A DNA stretch of 64,000 nt from Streptomyces chartreusis (GCF_008704715.1 NZ_CP023689.1:8370001-8434000), one strand, 5' to 3'; counted from the first letter of the stretch, positions 50,953 through 60,189 are shown. A program made the numbers and translations. Notes: generated by a model not told the origin, from the sequence alone.

Positions 50953-52158
50953 ATGAGCGGATTCCTCGCCGGTCTGTGCGTGGCGATCCTGCCGCTGCTC
51001 GCCGCCGGCTTCTGGCTCGGCCGCCGCACCGCCCGCCCGCAGAACCTCGGCGACCTCGGCACCCCCGTCGAGCACGCCACCTTCGAGACCCTGCACACCG
51101 CCTCCCTCGCCGCACCCCCGCTGCGCGCCGGACTCACCGAGGAGACCGCCCGCAAGTCCGCCCGCCGGCTCCGCTCGCTCCTCGGCACCGACGCGCTGTG
51201 CCTGACCGACCACAAGGACGTGCTGGTCTGGGACGGGGTCGGCGGCCATCACCGTACGGAGATCATGGAACTCCTCGCCGGCCCCCTGGAGTCGGGCCGC
51301 GGCGAGGCGTTCCCGCTCACCTGCGCCACCCCCGACTGCCCGGTGCGCTGGGCCGTCGTCGCCCCGCTCACCGTCGACGACCGCGTCCACGGCGCCCTGG
51401 TCGCCTGCGCGCCCCGCGAGTCGGCGGTCCTGGTGCGAGCGGCGGGCGAAGTGGCCCGCTGGGTGTCCGTGCAGCTGGAGCTGGCCGACCTCGACCAGTC
51501 CCGCACCCGGCTCATCGAGGCCGAGATCAAGGCCCTGCGCGCCCAGATCTCCCCGCACTTCATCTTCAACTCGCTCGCCGTCATCGCCAGCTTCGTGCGC
51601 ACCGACCCCGAACGCGCCCGCGAACTGCTCCTGGAGTTCGCCGACTTCACCCGCTACTCCTTCCGCAGGCACGGCGACTTCACCACCCTCGCCGACGAAC
51701 TCCACGCCATCGACCACTACTTGGCGCTGGTCCGGGCCCGCTTCGGCGACCGTCTCTCGGTGACCCTCCAGATCGCCCCCGAGGTGCTGCCGGTCGCCCT
51801 GCCCTTCCTCTGTCTCCAGCCGCTGGTGGAGAACGCGGTCAAGCACGGCCTGGAGGGCAAGGCCGACAAGTGCCGGATCCAGATCACCGCACAGGACGCG
51901 GGCGCCGAGGCCCTCGTCGTCATCGAGGACGACGGCGCAGGCATGGACCCCGTGCTGCTGCGCCGCATCCTCGCGGGGGAGGACAGCCCCTCGGGCGGCA
52001 TCGGACTGTCGAACGTCGACGACCGGCTCCGCCAGGTCTACGGCGACGACTACGGCCTCGTCATCGAGACCGCCCCGAACGCGGGCATGAAAGTGACCGC
52101 CCGGCTGCCGAAGTACCAGCCGGGCGTGCACTCGGCGGGGCGACTCACCCGGGAGTGA
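50953..52158 (+). CDS. LytS/YehU-type sensor histidine kinase
   Basis: 401 residues. One N-terminal membrane helix (5-25), a GAF-like domain (about 65-175, with 'CATPDCPVRWAVVAPLTVDDRVHGALVA' in parts), the His_kinase region with phospho-acceptor His202 in 'QISPHFIFNSLAVIASFVRTD' (in parts), and HATPase ('LVENAVKHGLEGK', 'GGIGLSNVDDRLRQVYG'). Partner of the LytTR regulator at the start of the operon. It lacks the multi-helix 5TM-LYT sensor of BtsS/LytS, so signalling may come through the symporter or the GAF domain. Confidence 0.92.
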   Translation: MSGFLAGLCVAILPLLAAGFWLGRRTARPQNLGDLGTPVEHATFETLHTASLAAPPLRAGLTEETARKSARRLRSLLGTDALCLTDHKDVLVWDGVGGHHRTEIMELLAGPLESGRGEAFPLTCATPDCPVRWAVVAPLTVDDRVHGALVACAPRESAVLVRAAGEVARWVSVQLELADLDQSRTRLIEAEIKALRAQISPHFIFNSLAVIASFVRTDPERARELLLEFADFTRYSFRRHGDFTTLADELHAIDHYLALVRARFGDRLSVTLQIAPEVLPVALPFLCLQPLVENAVKHGLEGKADKCRIQITAQDAGAEALVVIEDDGAGMDPVLLRRILAGEDSPSGGIGLSNVDDRLRQVYGDDYGLVIETAPNAGMKVTARLPKYQPGVHSAGRLTRE

Positions 52159-52161
52159 GGC

Positions 52162-52332
52162 TCACGTCGGACGGCTGACCACCATCCCCAGCGTGATGAG
52201 CCCCAGCACCACCCACCCGAACCACAGCCAGCCATTGCTCCCGAGCGCCACCGTGTAGGCCGTCACCGCGACGAGGCCGCCGACGGTGAGCACCCCCATC
52301 GCCTTCGTAGAACCGTCCGTAGAACCGGGCAT
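52162..52332 (-). CDS. 56-residue membrane microprotein downstream of the kinase gene
   Basis: Small reading frame MPGSTDGSTKAMG..., with two predicted hydrophobic helices (about 13-30 and 35-51) and the end 'MVVSRPT'. TAGGAGG lies 7 bases before ATG 52332. It begins 12 bp after the Ser/Thr kinase stop on the same strand, so it is probably the last gene of that operon. Its stop is 4 bp from the stop of the convergent LytS kinase. No family recognised. Confidence 0.7.
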   Translation of the reverse strand: MPGSTDGSTKAMGVLTVGGLVAVTAYTVALGSNGWLWFGWVVLGLITLGMVVSRPT

Positions 52333-52344
52333 CGCAACACCCTC

Positions 52345-54318
52345 CTAAGGTTCGTCCCCCTCCATGGTGCCCCCGTTCTGCCTCCGAACGGTGCACACGA
52401 CGAAATGGGTGCCGTTCTTCCAGGGCCCGTCGCTCGTCCAGGAACCCGCCGTATGGACGGAAGGATCGAATCCGTAGTCGCGCGGCGGCACCTCGCGGGC
52501 GCACGCCGTGTCCGATTCCGTGCGTGCCTCGGCGAGCGTGACGTCGGCGCCCAAACGGGTGAATCCGAGCACCTGCTCGTCGTGCGGCTCCGCACAGGAC
52601 ACCAGCCGGGCGTCCCGGTGCGAGCGGACGTCCAGACAGTCCCGGCGCTGCATGGTCGCCGTGTCCGCGAAGGCCACCCCCGGCCTGCGGTGCCCGCCCA
52701 GCGGCCCGTACACCGGCCCGTGCGCCCCCAGCACCAGACAGGCCGTGCGCCGCCCGGCCGCCTCGAACCCGGCCTCCGTCGGTACGACGGCGAGGCTGCG
52801 CACGTCCGCGAGGCGCCCGCGCAGCTCTCGCGTCCGCTCCTCGCACGCCGCCGGACCGTCCTGCCGTGCCTCGGCGGCGGAAGCGGCCTCCACGAACGCC
52901 GTCACCTGCCCGTCGGGCGCCTTCTCCCCGCAACTGGCGTCGAGGCTCAGCCGCGGCGTGCCCTGGAAGGCGGTCCTGCCGGGCCAGTCGGCGAGCACGC
53001 AGTCACCGTCCTTGAGCGACGCCCGGAGCCCCACGGAGTTCCCGTACGGCCGTCCCGTGCCGCCGGGGTCCGCTTCCTGGGACGTGGCGTACCAGACGCC
53101 GGCTCCCGCGAGCGCCAGCCCGAGCAGGCCGGCGACGACCGCGTGCGCGACGCGAGGACGGGTCCGATGTCGGTCACCGTCCCCGGGAACCAAGCCCAGC
53201 GGTCCACCGGGAGGCTGAGTCGGCGAACCGCCGGGCTTTCCGCTCACCGTGCCGGAGCCTGGGCCCGTCTGCGCGCCGGGACGTCCGGACGGGGGACCGA
53301 AGCCCTGGACACCACCCGGTCGCCCGGACACCGACGGGAACACCTGCGGGGTGCCGAACCCCGCCGGATCGGGTACGGGCCCGGGCGGCGGCGCACCGCC
53401 CCAGTGCGGCTGCGAACCGAGGTCGGTCTGCGTCCGCGCGTACGCGTCGGCCTCCGGCGTGACGATCCGTGAGAGCGCCGCCTCCGCCTCCGCGGCCGGC
53501 GTGCGCCGCGCCGGGTCCTTCTCCAGCAGCCCCCACAGGACGGGCCCCAGCGCCCCGGCCCGCCCGGCCGCCCGGGGCTCCTCCGTGACGACCGCCGTCA
53601 GCTCCGCCAGATGCGACTCGCGCTCGAAGGGACCCCGGCCCTCCACGCCGTGGTACAGCGTGCAGCCCAGCGAGAACAGATCGGTCGCCGGTGTGGGCGC
53701 CCCGCCCGTGACCCGCTCCGGCGCCAGATAGCCCGACGTGCCCACGAGCACCGACGCCAGCGTGTACCGGGTCTCACCGGCGTCCGGCTGCACCGAGATG
53801 CCGTAGTCGGTGAGCAGGATGCGTCCGTACGGCGCCCCGGTGCGGTCCGGCGCCAGCAGGATGTTCGCCGGCTTCACGTCCCGGTGCAGGACGCCCCGCG
53901 CGTGTCCGGCGGTCAGCGCGTCCAGCACGGCGAGGCCGACGCGGGCGCACTGAGCGGGCGCCAGGGGGCCGTGCCGGGCGACCAGATCACGCAGGTTCAC
54001 GGCGCCCTCGACGTACTCCATGACGATCCACGGCAGGCCCTCGTGCTCCAGCACGTCGTGCACGGTCACCACATGCGGATGCCCGCGCAGCCCCGCCGCG
54101 TGCCGGGCCTCCGCACGGGCCCGGGCCACCCGTGCCTCGCGCTCGTCGGCCTCGGCCGGATCCCGGAACACGATCTCCTTGAGCGCGACCTCGCAGGCGA
54201 GTCTCCGGTCGTGGGCGAGCCAGACATGGCCCATGCCGCCGCTGCCGAGCGGGTGCAGCAGCAGATAACGGCCGGCGATGACCCGGCCCACTCCCGACGT
54301 CGGTGATCCTGAGGGCAT
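52345..54318 (-). CDS. Transmembrane Ser/Thr protein kinase
   Basis: 657 residues. Kinase domain at about 15-275: glycine loop 'LGSGGMGHVW', VALK Lys47, catalytic 'VLHRDVKPANILL' (Asp147), metal Asp171 in DYG instead of DFG, 'GTSGYLAPERV'. A Pro/Gly-rich linker follows, then one membrane helix at about 389-412 and an extracellular Cys-containing domain (about 430-640) without PASTA repeats. The lipoprotein gene immediately upstream encodes a PASTA domain. Likely envelope-sensing kinase. Confidence 0.93.
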   Translation of the reverse strand: MPSGSPTSGVGRVIAGRYLLLHPLGSGGMGHVWLAHDRRLACEVALKEIVFRDPAEADEREARVARARAEARHAAGLRGHPHVVTVHDVLEHEGLPWIVMEYVEGAVNLRDLVARHGPLAPAQCARVGLAVLDALTAGHARGVLHRDVKPANILLAPDRTGAPYGRILLTDYGISVQPDAGETRYTLASVLVGTSGYLAPERVTGGAPTPATDLFSLGCTLYHGVEGRGPFERESHLAELTAVVTEEPRAAGRAGALGPVLWGLLEKDPARRTPAAEAEAALSRIVTPEADAYARTQTDLGSQPHWGGAPPPGPVPDPAGFGTPQVFPSVSGRPGGVQGFGPPSGRPGAQTGPGSGTVSGKPGGSPTQPPGGPLGLVPGDGDRHRTRPRVAHAVVAGLLGLALAGAGVWYATSQEADPGGTGRPYGNSVGLRASLKDGDCVLADWPGRTAFQGTPRLSLDASCGEKAPDGQVTAFVEAASAAEARQDGPAACEERTRELRGRLADVRSLAVVPTEAGFEAAGRRTACLVLGAHGPVYGPLGGHRRPGVAFADTATMQRRDCLDVRSHRDARLVSCAEPHDEQVLGFTRLGADVTLAEARTESDTACAREVPPRDYGFDPSVHTAGSWTSDGPWKNGTHFVVCTVRRQNGGTMEGDEP

Positions 54319-54360
54319 CCGGTGACTCCAGGGTCTGCGGGTGCGCTGAGCGCGCGGTTG

Positions 54361-55884
54361 CTAGGCGAAGGTGCTCGCGGGGGTCGCGGGGGACAGGGCG
54401 CCGGTTCCGACGCGGCCTGTGGCGGGAGCGCCGGCCCCGGGGCGGCTTGCGACGGGGCCGCTGGTCGTCTCGGGGCGGCTTGCGGTGGGCCCGCCGGTGA
54501 CGGGCGGCGGCGCGCTGCTGGTGACCGTCGGCGGCGAGCTGGTGGGCTGCGTCGGCGGGCTGGACGAGGGCGGAGGGGGCGGCGGTGCCGAGCTCGTCGT
54601 GGGGGATTTGGTCGTCGCCGGTGGCGAGGAACTGGTGGGCGGGTCGGAGGGGGGCGGCGCCGTGGAGGACGTGCCCGAGGACGGGGGCCCGCTCGTGGGG
54701 CCCGGAGCGGAGCTGCTCGGGCCGGAGCCGCTGGGGCCGGAACCGCTCGGCCCGGGACTCCCGGAGCCGGAGGACGGGCCCGAAGGCGACGAGCCCGAGG
54801 GCGCCGGAGTCGGTGTCGGATTCGAGGCCGACGGATCCCGCGTCGACGGGGACGACCCCGAGCCGCCCGAACCGCCCGGGGGAGTGGACGTCGTAGTCCC
54901 GTCCGACGACCCGCCGGAGCTCCCCCCGGCCACGCTCAGCGTCACGTACTCGCCGAACCGCAGTTCCGTCCCGGCCGGCGGATCCGACGCCGTCACCCGG
55001 GCACCGTCCGGCGGCAGCCCGCCGCCCTCGAACGCGACGGCCAGCCCCTTGCCGGCCAGCTCCCGGCTCGCCTGCCCGAAAGTGGCCCCCGCGAGGTCGG
55101 GCACCGCGCGGCGCTCGCGTGTGTCGAAGGCGGTGTCCTTCTCGCCGGTGGTGCCGACGGGACGGGTGATGCCCCGGTCCGGCTCATGGACGTCGACGAG
55201 GGCGAGCCGCTCCACTTTCCGCGTAGCGGGCCGCACGGCCACCACGGAGGATTTCTCGTAGCCCTTCCACTCCTCGTTCCGGTCGTCGAACTCGACCCTT
55301 ATCCGGTTCGTGTCACCGTCGAACGGCCGCAGTGGATTTCCGCACGAGCACTTCACCGCGGGAAGTCCCTGCTCGTCGACGAGAATCGCGATTCCCGTCT
55401 GGAGCAGCGCGTTGAAGGGGGTCGCCTTTCCCTTTTTGTAGTCGTGGTTCTTCACGAGCGTGTCGTGACGCAGGAGAACCGGAGTGAGCCGATCGAGATA
55501 TCCGGGAATCTCGGCCGTGGTGATGGAGAGCGCGGTCGCCCACGCCTGCGCTTTGCGGCCATTGGCGGGATCGGTGAGAAACTCCTTGAGCCGTACGACA
55601 TCACAGACCGTCGGCTGCTCGGATCCCCCGTACAGACCGGGTGTGTCCCCCTGTTGGAGACCACCGGGTGCTTGCTGCGCCGTGACCTGCTCGTCGTCCC
55701 GCCCGAGCCCCTGATTCTCGTCGAAGAAAGGGGCCGGCGAGGGAACTCCCGCGGCCACGGCCTTCACCAGGAACAGCGGTGTGCCCCGATCGCACGCACC
55801 GAGCGCCAGAACGAGGACCAAAAGGACGGTGATCCTCCGAATCGCCGCTGTTCCGGACCTGTGTACGAAAACACGAAACGCCAT
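54361..55884 (-). CDS. Lipoprotein with DUF6777-like domain, PASTA domain and Pro/Ser-rich tail
   Basis: 507 residues. Signal peptide with lipobox 'LALGAC' (lipid Cys about residue 31). Residues about 35-240 form a domain with 'TPGLYGGSEQPTVCDVVRL' and 'LPAVKCSCGNPLRPF' that I believe is DUF6777. One PASTA domain follows (about 257-317, 'VPDLAGATFGQASRELAGKG' to 'LRFGEYVTLSVAG'). The last 190 residues are Gly/Ser/Pro/Thr-rich, suited to span the wall. PASTA domains bind muropeptides or lipid II. ATG 55884 with GGGGGAG upstream. 42 bp before the Ser/Thr kinase gene. Confidence 0.85.
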   Translation of the reverse strand: MAFRVFVHRSGTAAIRRITVLLVLVLALGACDRGTPLFLVKAVAAGVPSPAPFFDENQGLGRDDEQVTAQQAPGGLQQGDTPGLYGGSEQPTVCDVVRLKEFLTDPANGRKAQAWATALSITTAEIPGYLDRLTPVLLRHDTLVKNHDYKKGKATPFNALLQTGIAILVDEQGLPAVKCSCGNPLRPFDGDTNRIRVEFDDRNEEWKGYEKSSVVAVRPATRKVERLALVDVHEPDRGITRPVGTTGEKDTAFDTRERRAVPDLAGATFGQASRELAGKGLAVAFEGGGLPPDGARVTASDPPAGTELRFGEYVTLSVAGGSSGGSSDGTTTSTPPGGSGGSGSSPSTRDPSASNPTPTPAPSGSSPSGPSSGSGSPGPSGSGPSGSGPSSSAPGPTSGPPSSGTSSTAPPPSDPPTSSSPPATTKSPTTSSAPPPPPPSSSPPTQPTSSPPTVTSSAPPPVTGGPTASRPETTSGPVASRPGAGAPATGRVGTGALSPATPASTFA

Positions 55885-55927
55885 CACCGCTCCCCCTTGC
55901 GGTTCCCCCGACGCGCTTCATGCTACT

Positions 55928-55944
55928 GAAAGGCGAAGCCTTTC
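55928..55944. terminator. Terminator after ctaG
   Basis: GAAAGGC-GAA-GCCTTTC hairpin, 8 bp beyond the ctaG stop on the minus strand. Less GC-rich than others here. Confidence 0.5.
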
Positions 55945-55951
55945 GGTTTCG

Positions 55952-56902
55952 TCAGTTTCCGCGTGCGTTCAATGAGGCCAAATAGGCGTTGTACGCCTCG
56001 AGTTCCTTGTCGCCGTCGCGGTCGGCGGCCCGGTCCTTGCGCTTGGCCTGCCGCTGCTCGGAGCCGTACCACTGGAACAGCAGCGCGATCAGCACCAGCA
56101 CGGACGGAACCTCACTGAACGCCCAGGCGATGCCGCCGGCCGCGTTCTGGTCGGAGAGCGCGTCGATGGCGAGGGAGCCGGGCGGGTTCTTGAACGTCTC
56201 GACCATCGGCTCGGACGCCATCATCAACGCGATGCCGAAGAACGCGTGGAACGGCATTCCCGCGAACAGCTCCAGCATCCGCATCAGATACCCGGGCCGG
56301 TGCGGACCGGGATCCACGCCGATGATCGGCCAGAAGAACACCACGCCGACGGCGAGGAAGTGGATCATCATCGCGATGTGCCCCGTCTTCGAGCCCATCA
56401 GGAAGTCGAAGATCGGCGTGAAGTACAGCGCGTAAAGGCTGGCGATGAACAGCGGAATGGTGAACGCCGGGTGCGTGATGATCCGCATGTACCGGCTGTG
56501 CAGCAGCGCCAGCAGCCATTCCCGCGGCCCCTTGCGGCCCCGCCCGGCGGGCGGCATCGCGCGCAGCGCCAGCGTGATGGGCGCACCGAGCAGAATCAGG
56601 ATCGGCGACAGCATGCTGATCACCATGTGCTGCACCATGTGCACGCTGAACATGACCATTCCGTAGTCATTCAGCCCGGTGCACATCACGAGCATCACGG
56701 ACAGCACTCCGGCGACATAGGAAATGGTCCGCCACACCGACCATGCGTCCCCACGCCGCCGCAGTCGCACGACCCCCCACGCGTAAAGCGCGAGCCCCAC
56801 AAGACAGGCGACCAGAAAGAACGGGTCAGCGGACCAGGAAAGCCCCCGCCCCAGCGTGAACGGCGGCAGATCCATCATCATGCCGTGCCCGCCGTGATCC
56901 AT
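55952..56902 (-). CDS. Cytochrome c oxidase assembly protein (CtaG family)
   Basis: 316 residues with seven predicted helices. The N-terminal 'MDHGGHGMMMDLPPF' is His/Met-rich and fits copper handling; conserved 'SVHMVQHMVISMLSPILILLGAP' (in parts) and 'GPHRPGYLMRMLELFAGMPFHAFFGIALM' are caa3_CtaG motifs. Needed for Cu insertion into cytochrome oxidase. A Lys/Arg/Asp-rich cytoplasmic tail ends the protein. Confidence 0.9.
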   Translation of the reverse strand: MDHGGHGMMMDLPPFTLGRGLSWSADPFFLVACLVGLALYAWGVVRLRRRGDAWSVWRTISYVAGVLSVMLVMCTGLNDYGMVMFSVHMVQHMVISMLSPILILLGAPITLALRAMPPAGRGRKGPREWLLALLHSRYMRIITHPAFTIPLFIASLYALYFTPIFDFLMGSKTGHIAMMIHFLAVGVVFFWPIIGVDPGPHRPGYLMRMLELFAGMPFHAFFGIALMMASEPMVETFKNPPGSLAIDALSDQNAAGGIAWAFSEVPSVLVLIALLFQWYGSEQRQAKRKDRAADRDGDKELEAYNAYLASLNARGN

Positions 56903-56957
56903 CCTGCGGCTCCTGTTTCGTGGGGGTTGTGCGCCGTCTGTCCCCCACAGACTAGAA

Positions 56958-56989
56958 CTGCCCCCGGCCGACCCAACGACCGGGGGCAG
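56958..56989. terminator. Terminator downstream of pfkA
   Basis: CTGCCCCCGG (56958-56967) and CCGGGGGCAG (56980-56989), perfect 10-bp arms, 15 bp past the pfkA stop. It is followed by a direct repeat TACAGCACGC around 56991-57013. Confidence 0.75.
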
Positions 56990-57003
56990 CTACAGCACGC
57001 CCC

Positions 57004-58029
57004 TTACAGCACGCACTCAGCCTCTTCGTACCGATCCTCCGGCACCGTCTTCAACGTCTCCACGGCCTCGGCCAACGGCACCATCACGATGTCCGTCCCC
57101 TGGAGCGCCGTCATGTGCCCGAACTCCCCCCGGTGCACGGCCTCCACCGCGTGCCACCCGAACCGGGTCGCCAGCACCCGGTCGTACGCCGTGGGCGTCC
57201 CGCCGCGCTGCACATGCCCGAGAATGACCGGCCGTGCTTCCTTGCCGAGCCGCTCCTCCAGCTCGATCGACAGCTGGCGGGCGATCCCGGCGAACCGCTC
57301 GTGGCCGTAGATGTCCTTGCCGCCCTCGTCGAACGCCATGCTCCCGGGCCGGGGCTTGGCCCCCTCCGCCGCGACGACGATCGCGAACCGCTTGCCCGCC
57401 TGGAACCGCTCGCCGACGACGCGGGTCAACTCGTCGATGTCGAAGGGCCGCTCCGGCACGACGACGGCGTGCGCGCCGGCCGCCATGCCGGAGTGCAGTG
57501 CGATCCAGCCGGTGTGCCGCCCCATGACCTCGACCACCAGCACGCGCTGGTGGGACTCGGCGGTGGTCTTGAGCCGGTCCAGAGCCTCGGTCGCCACGGT
57601 CACCGCCGTGTCGAAGCCGAAGGTGACGTCGGTGACGGCGATGTCGTTGTCGATGGTCTTGGGCACGCCCACCACGGGCAGGCCGCTGTCCGACATCAGG
57701 CGGGCCGCCTTGAGCGTGCCCTCACCGCCGATCGGGATGATCGCGTCGAGGCCGAGCTCCTCGACATGGCCCTTGGCCCGCTCCACACCGTCCCGCAGAT
57801 GGGACGGCTGGACCCGGGAGGAACCGAGAATCGTGCCGCCGCGGGCGAGGATGCCGCCCACCGCGTCGAGGTCGAGCTTGAGGTAGTCGCACTCCAGGAG
57901 GCCCTTCCAGCCGTCCCGGAAGCCGATGACCTCGTCGCCGTGGTCGACGACGGCACGGTGCACGACGGACCGGATGACGGCGTTCAGGCCGGGGCAGTCG
58001 CCGCCGGACGTGAGGACACCAATGCGCAT
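57004..58029 (-). CDS. pfkA: 6-phosphofructokinase
   Basis: 341 residues. N-terminal 'MRIGVLTSGGDCPGLNAVIR' binds ATP; the specificity loop is 'IPIGGEGTLKAARL' (Gly at the 104-type position, as in ATP-users) with 'VGVPKTIDNDIAVTD' (Lys at the 124-type position, group III). Catalytic Asp lies in TIDND. Phosphorylates fructose 6-phosphate in glycolysis. ATG 58029 is preferred to an upstream in-frame start. Streptomycetes carry several pfkA paralogues. Confidence 0.94.
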   Translation of the reverse strand: MRIGVLTSGGDCPGLNAVIRSVVHRAVVDHGDEVIGFRDGWKGLLECDYLKLDLDAVGGILARGGTILGSSRVQPSHLRDGVERAKGHVEELGLDAIIPIGGEGTLKAARLMSDSGLPVVGVPKTIDNDIAVTDVTFGFDTAVTVATEALDRLKTTAESHQRVLVVEVMGRHTGWIALHSGMAAGAHAVVVPERPFDIDELTRVVGERFQAGKRFAIVVAAEGAKPRPGSMAFDEGGKDIYGHERFAGIARQLSIELEERLGKEARPVILGHVQRGGTPTAYDRVLATRFGWHAVEAVHRGEFGHMTALQGTDIVMVPLAEAVETLKTVPEDRYEEAECVL

Positions 58030-58198
58030 AGCCCGAAAAACCTTCTCAACGTGGGCCGGGACCGGACCACGCTGTCCGGCTCGAATCCCCGCCACCCTAG
58101 CGGCATCAGGGGGCGGGGCCGAACCGTGCGTCCGCCTGCTGGACGACCCCGCTCACCTGTGCGGACGTGCCGTCAGACGGGCTGTCGAGCGACCCGGT

Positions 58199-58927
58199 TC
58201 AGGCGGGCTGCTGCGCGGACGCGATGCGCTCGTTGCGCAGCGCCTCGTACCACCGGTCGTCGGTCGGCGGCAGCGCGTTCACATCGAGCGCCAGCTTCAG
58301 CAGCAGGTCCGCGATCAGCGGGTTTCGGGCGAGCACGGGGCCGTGCATGTACGTACCGAAGACGGTCTCGTTGTACGCGCCCTCCGTGCCGTCCCCCGTG
58401 CCGTTGCCGTTGCCGAGGCGGACCTGGGCGAAGGGGCGGGCGGTCGGGCCGAGGTGGGTGACGCCCTGGTGGTTCTCGAAGCCGGTCAGCGGAGGCAGGC
58501 CGAGGCGCGGGTCGATGTCGCCGAGCACGTCGCCGACGCACCGCGCGCCCTCGCCGCGCACGGACACGACGTCGATCAGCCCGAGGCCGGGCTCGCGCTG
58601 ACCGAGGTCGTTGATGAACTCGTGGCCGAGGATCTGGTAGCCGGCGCAGACGGAGAACACGATGGCGCCGTTCTCCACGGCCCGGGTCAGACCGCCGTCC
58701 CGGCGCAGCCGCTCGGCCGCCAGTCGCTGCGGGCGGTCCTCACCGCCGCCGATCAGATAGATGTCGCCGGATGTCGGGATCGGCTGGTCGCTGCGCACGT
58801 CGAGGCGGGCCACGTCGAGGCCGCGCTGACGGGCACGGCGCTCCACGACGAGGACGTTGCCCTGGTCGCCGTAGGTGCTGAGCAGGTCCGGGTAGATCCA
58901 GACGACCCGCAGTTGGTTGTCGCTCAC
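58199..58927 (-). CDS. gatD: Lipid II isoglutaminyl synthase, glutaminase subunit GatD
   Basis: 242-residue class I glutamine amidotransferase of the CobB/CobQ type. Nucleophilic Cys in 'IVFSVCAGYQILGHEFI' and a His in 'VFGTYMHGPVLARNP'. It supplies ammonia to MurT for amidation of the D-Glu of lipid II. GTG 58927. The murT gene lies 23 bp upstream on the same strand, so the two subunits are co-expressed. Confidence 0.92.
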   Translation of the reverse strand: MSDNQLRVVWIYPDLLSTYGDQGNVLVVERRARQRGLDVARLDVRSDQPIPTSGDIYLIGGGEDRPQRLAAERLRRDGGLTRAVENGAIVFSVCAGYQILGHEFINDLGQREPGLGLIDVVSVRGEGARCVGDVLGDIDPRLGLPPLTGFENHQGVTHLGPTARPFAQVRLGNGNGTGDGTEGAYNETVFGTYMHGPVLARNPLIADLLLKLALDVNALPPTDDRWYEALRNERIASAQQPA

Positions 58928-58950
58928 TTAAGTCCCCTGAAGTCTCGTGC

Positions 58951-60189
58951 TCAGTTGCCGACCCGGCGGCGCAGGTCCTGGAACGCGGTGTAGTTGGCGA
59001 TGACCTCGATCCGGCCCGGCGGGCACTTCTGCACCGCCTGGTCGAGGTTCTCGCACACCTGGAACTGCTGGTTCGCGACCTCCAGGCGCACCGCGAGGTC
59101 GAGCCTGCGGTCGCCGATGACGCAGATCGGGTGCCCGGTCAGCCGCGTGTAGTCGACGTCCCACAGCCAGGAGGTGTCGGTGCCGTCGGCGCCGCGCGCG
59201 TTGACGGAGAGGATCACCGGGGTCGGCGGCGGGTCGATGAGGGAGAACGTCTCCAGCCAGCCGGCCGGGTTCTTGGCCAGCAGCAGCCGCAGGTCCCGCC
59301 CCTCGAACTGCACGACGTCATAGCGGCCTGCGACGGCCTGCACCTGGTACATGCGCTCCAGGGCGACCTGCGGCGGCACCCCGAACACGGCGGCGACGGC
59401 GGCCGAGGAGGTGGCGTTGGCCTTGTTGGCGCGCCCCGGCAGCTGGAGGTGGATCGGCCAGGCCGAGCCGTGCGGGTCCAGGACATGGTCGCCGGACAGT
59501 GCCCAGCTGGGCGTCGGACGACGGAAGCCGCACTCGCCGCAGAACCAGTCGTCGCCCGGCCGCTGCATCACACCGCCGCAGGACGGGCACGACCAGGCGT
59601 CGTCCTTCCACATCTGCCCGGCGGCGACCCAGATCACATTGGGGGACGACGACGCGGCCCACACGACCAGCGGGTCGTCCGCGTTGGCCACGATCACGGC
59701 CTTCGAACCCGTCAGCCCCTCGCGCCAGTTCTCGGCGAGCATCCGGGTCTCGGCGGCCCGGTCCAGCTGGTCGCGCGAGAGGTTGAGCAGCGCGATGCAC
59801 TTGGGGTCCGTGTCCCGGGCGACGCCGGCGAGGTACTTCTCGTCGACCTCGATGACGCCGTAGCGGGCTTCCGAGCCGCCGGCGAGCGCCGAGGTGATGC
59901 CCGCGGGCATGTTGGCGCCCAGCGCGTTCGAGACGACCGGCCCGGCGGCCCGCAGGGCCTCCGCGATCAGCCGGGTCGTGGTGGTCTTGCCGTTGGTCGC
60001 CGACACCAGGACCACGTCCAGGTTCTGAGCGAGCCTGGCGAGGAGGTCGGGGTCGAGTTTGAGCGCCACCCGGCCGCCGATCACCGAACCGCTGCCGCGC
60101 CCTGCGGCGCGCGATGCCGCCGCGACCGCCTTGCCCGCGGTCACGGCGATCTTGGCCCGCGGCGTGAGCGGGTCCGAGTTGCCTGCCAT
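58951..60189 (-). CDS. murT: Lipid II isoglutaminyl synthase, Mur-ligase subunit MurT
   Basis: 412 residues. ATP loop 'VLVSATNGKTTTTRLIAEAL' (63-82), central Mur-ligase domain with an inserted zinc ribbon (CPSC...CGEC, about 200-222) and a C-terminal DUF1727 domain ('WLWDVDYTRLTGHPICVIGDRRLDLAVRLEVA', in parts). It activates the alpha-carboxyl of D-Glu in lipid II, using ammonia from GatD. Typical of Gram-positives with amidated stem peptides. Confidence 0.93.
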   Translation of the reverse strand: MAGNSDPLTPRAKIAVTAGKAVAAASRAAGRGSGSVIGGRVALKLDPDLLARLAQNLDVVLVSATNGKTTTTRLIAEALRAAGPVVSNALGANMPAGITSALAGGSEARYGVIEVDEKYLAGVARDTDPKCIALLNLSRDQLDRAAETRMLAENWREGLTGSKAVIVANADDPLVVWAASSSPNVIWVAAGQMWKDDAWSCPSCGGVMQRPGDDWFCGECGFRRPTPSWALSGDHVLDPHGSAWPIHLQLPGRANKANATSSAAVAAVFGVPPQVALERMYQVQAVAGRYDVVQFEGRDLRLLLAKNPAGWLETFSLIDPPPTPVILSVNARGADGTDTSWLWDVDYTRLTGHPICVIGDRRLDLAVRLEVANQQFQVCENLDQAVQKCPPGRIEVIANYTAFQDLRRRVGN

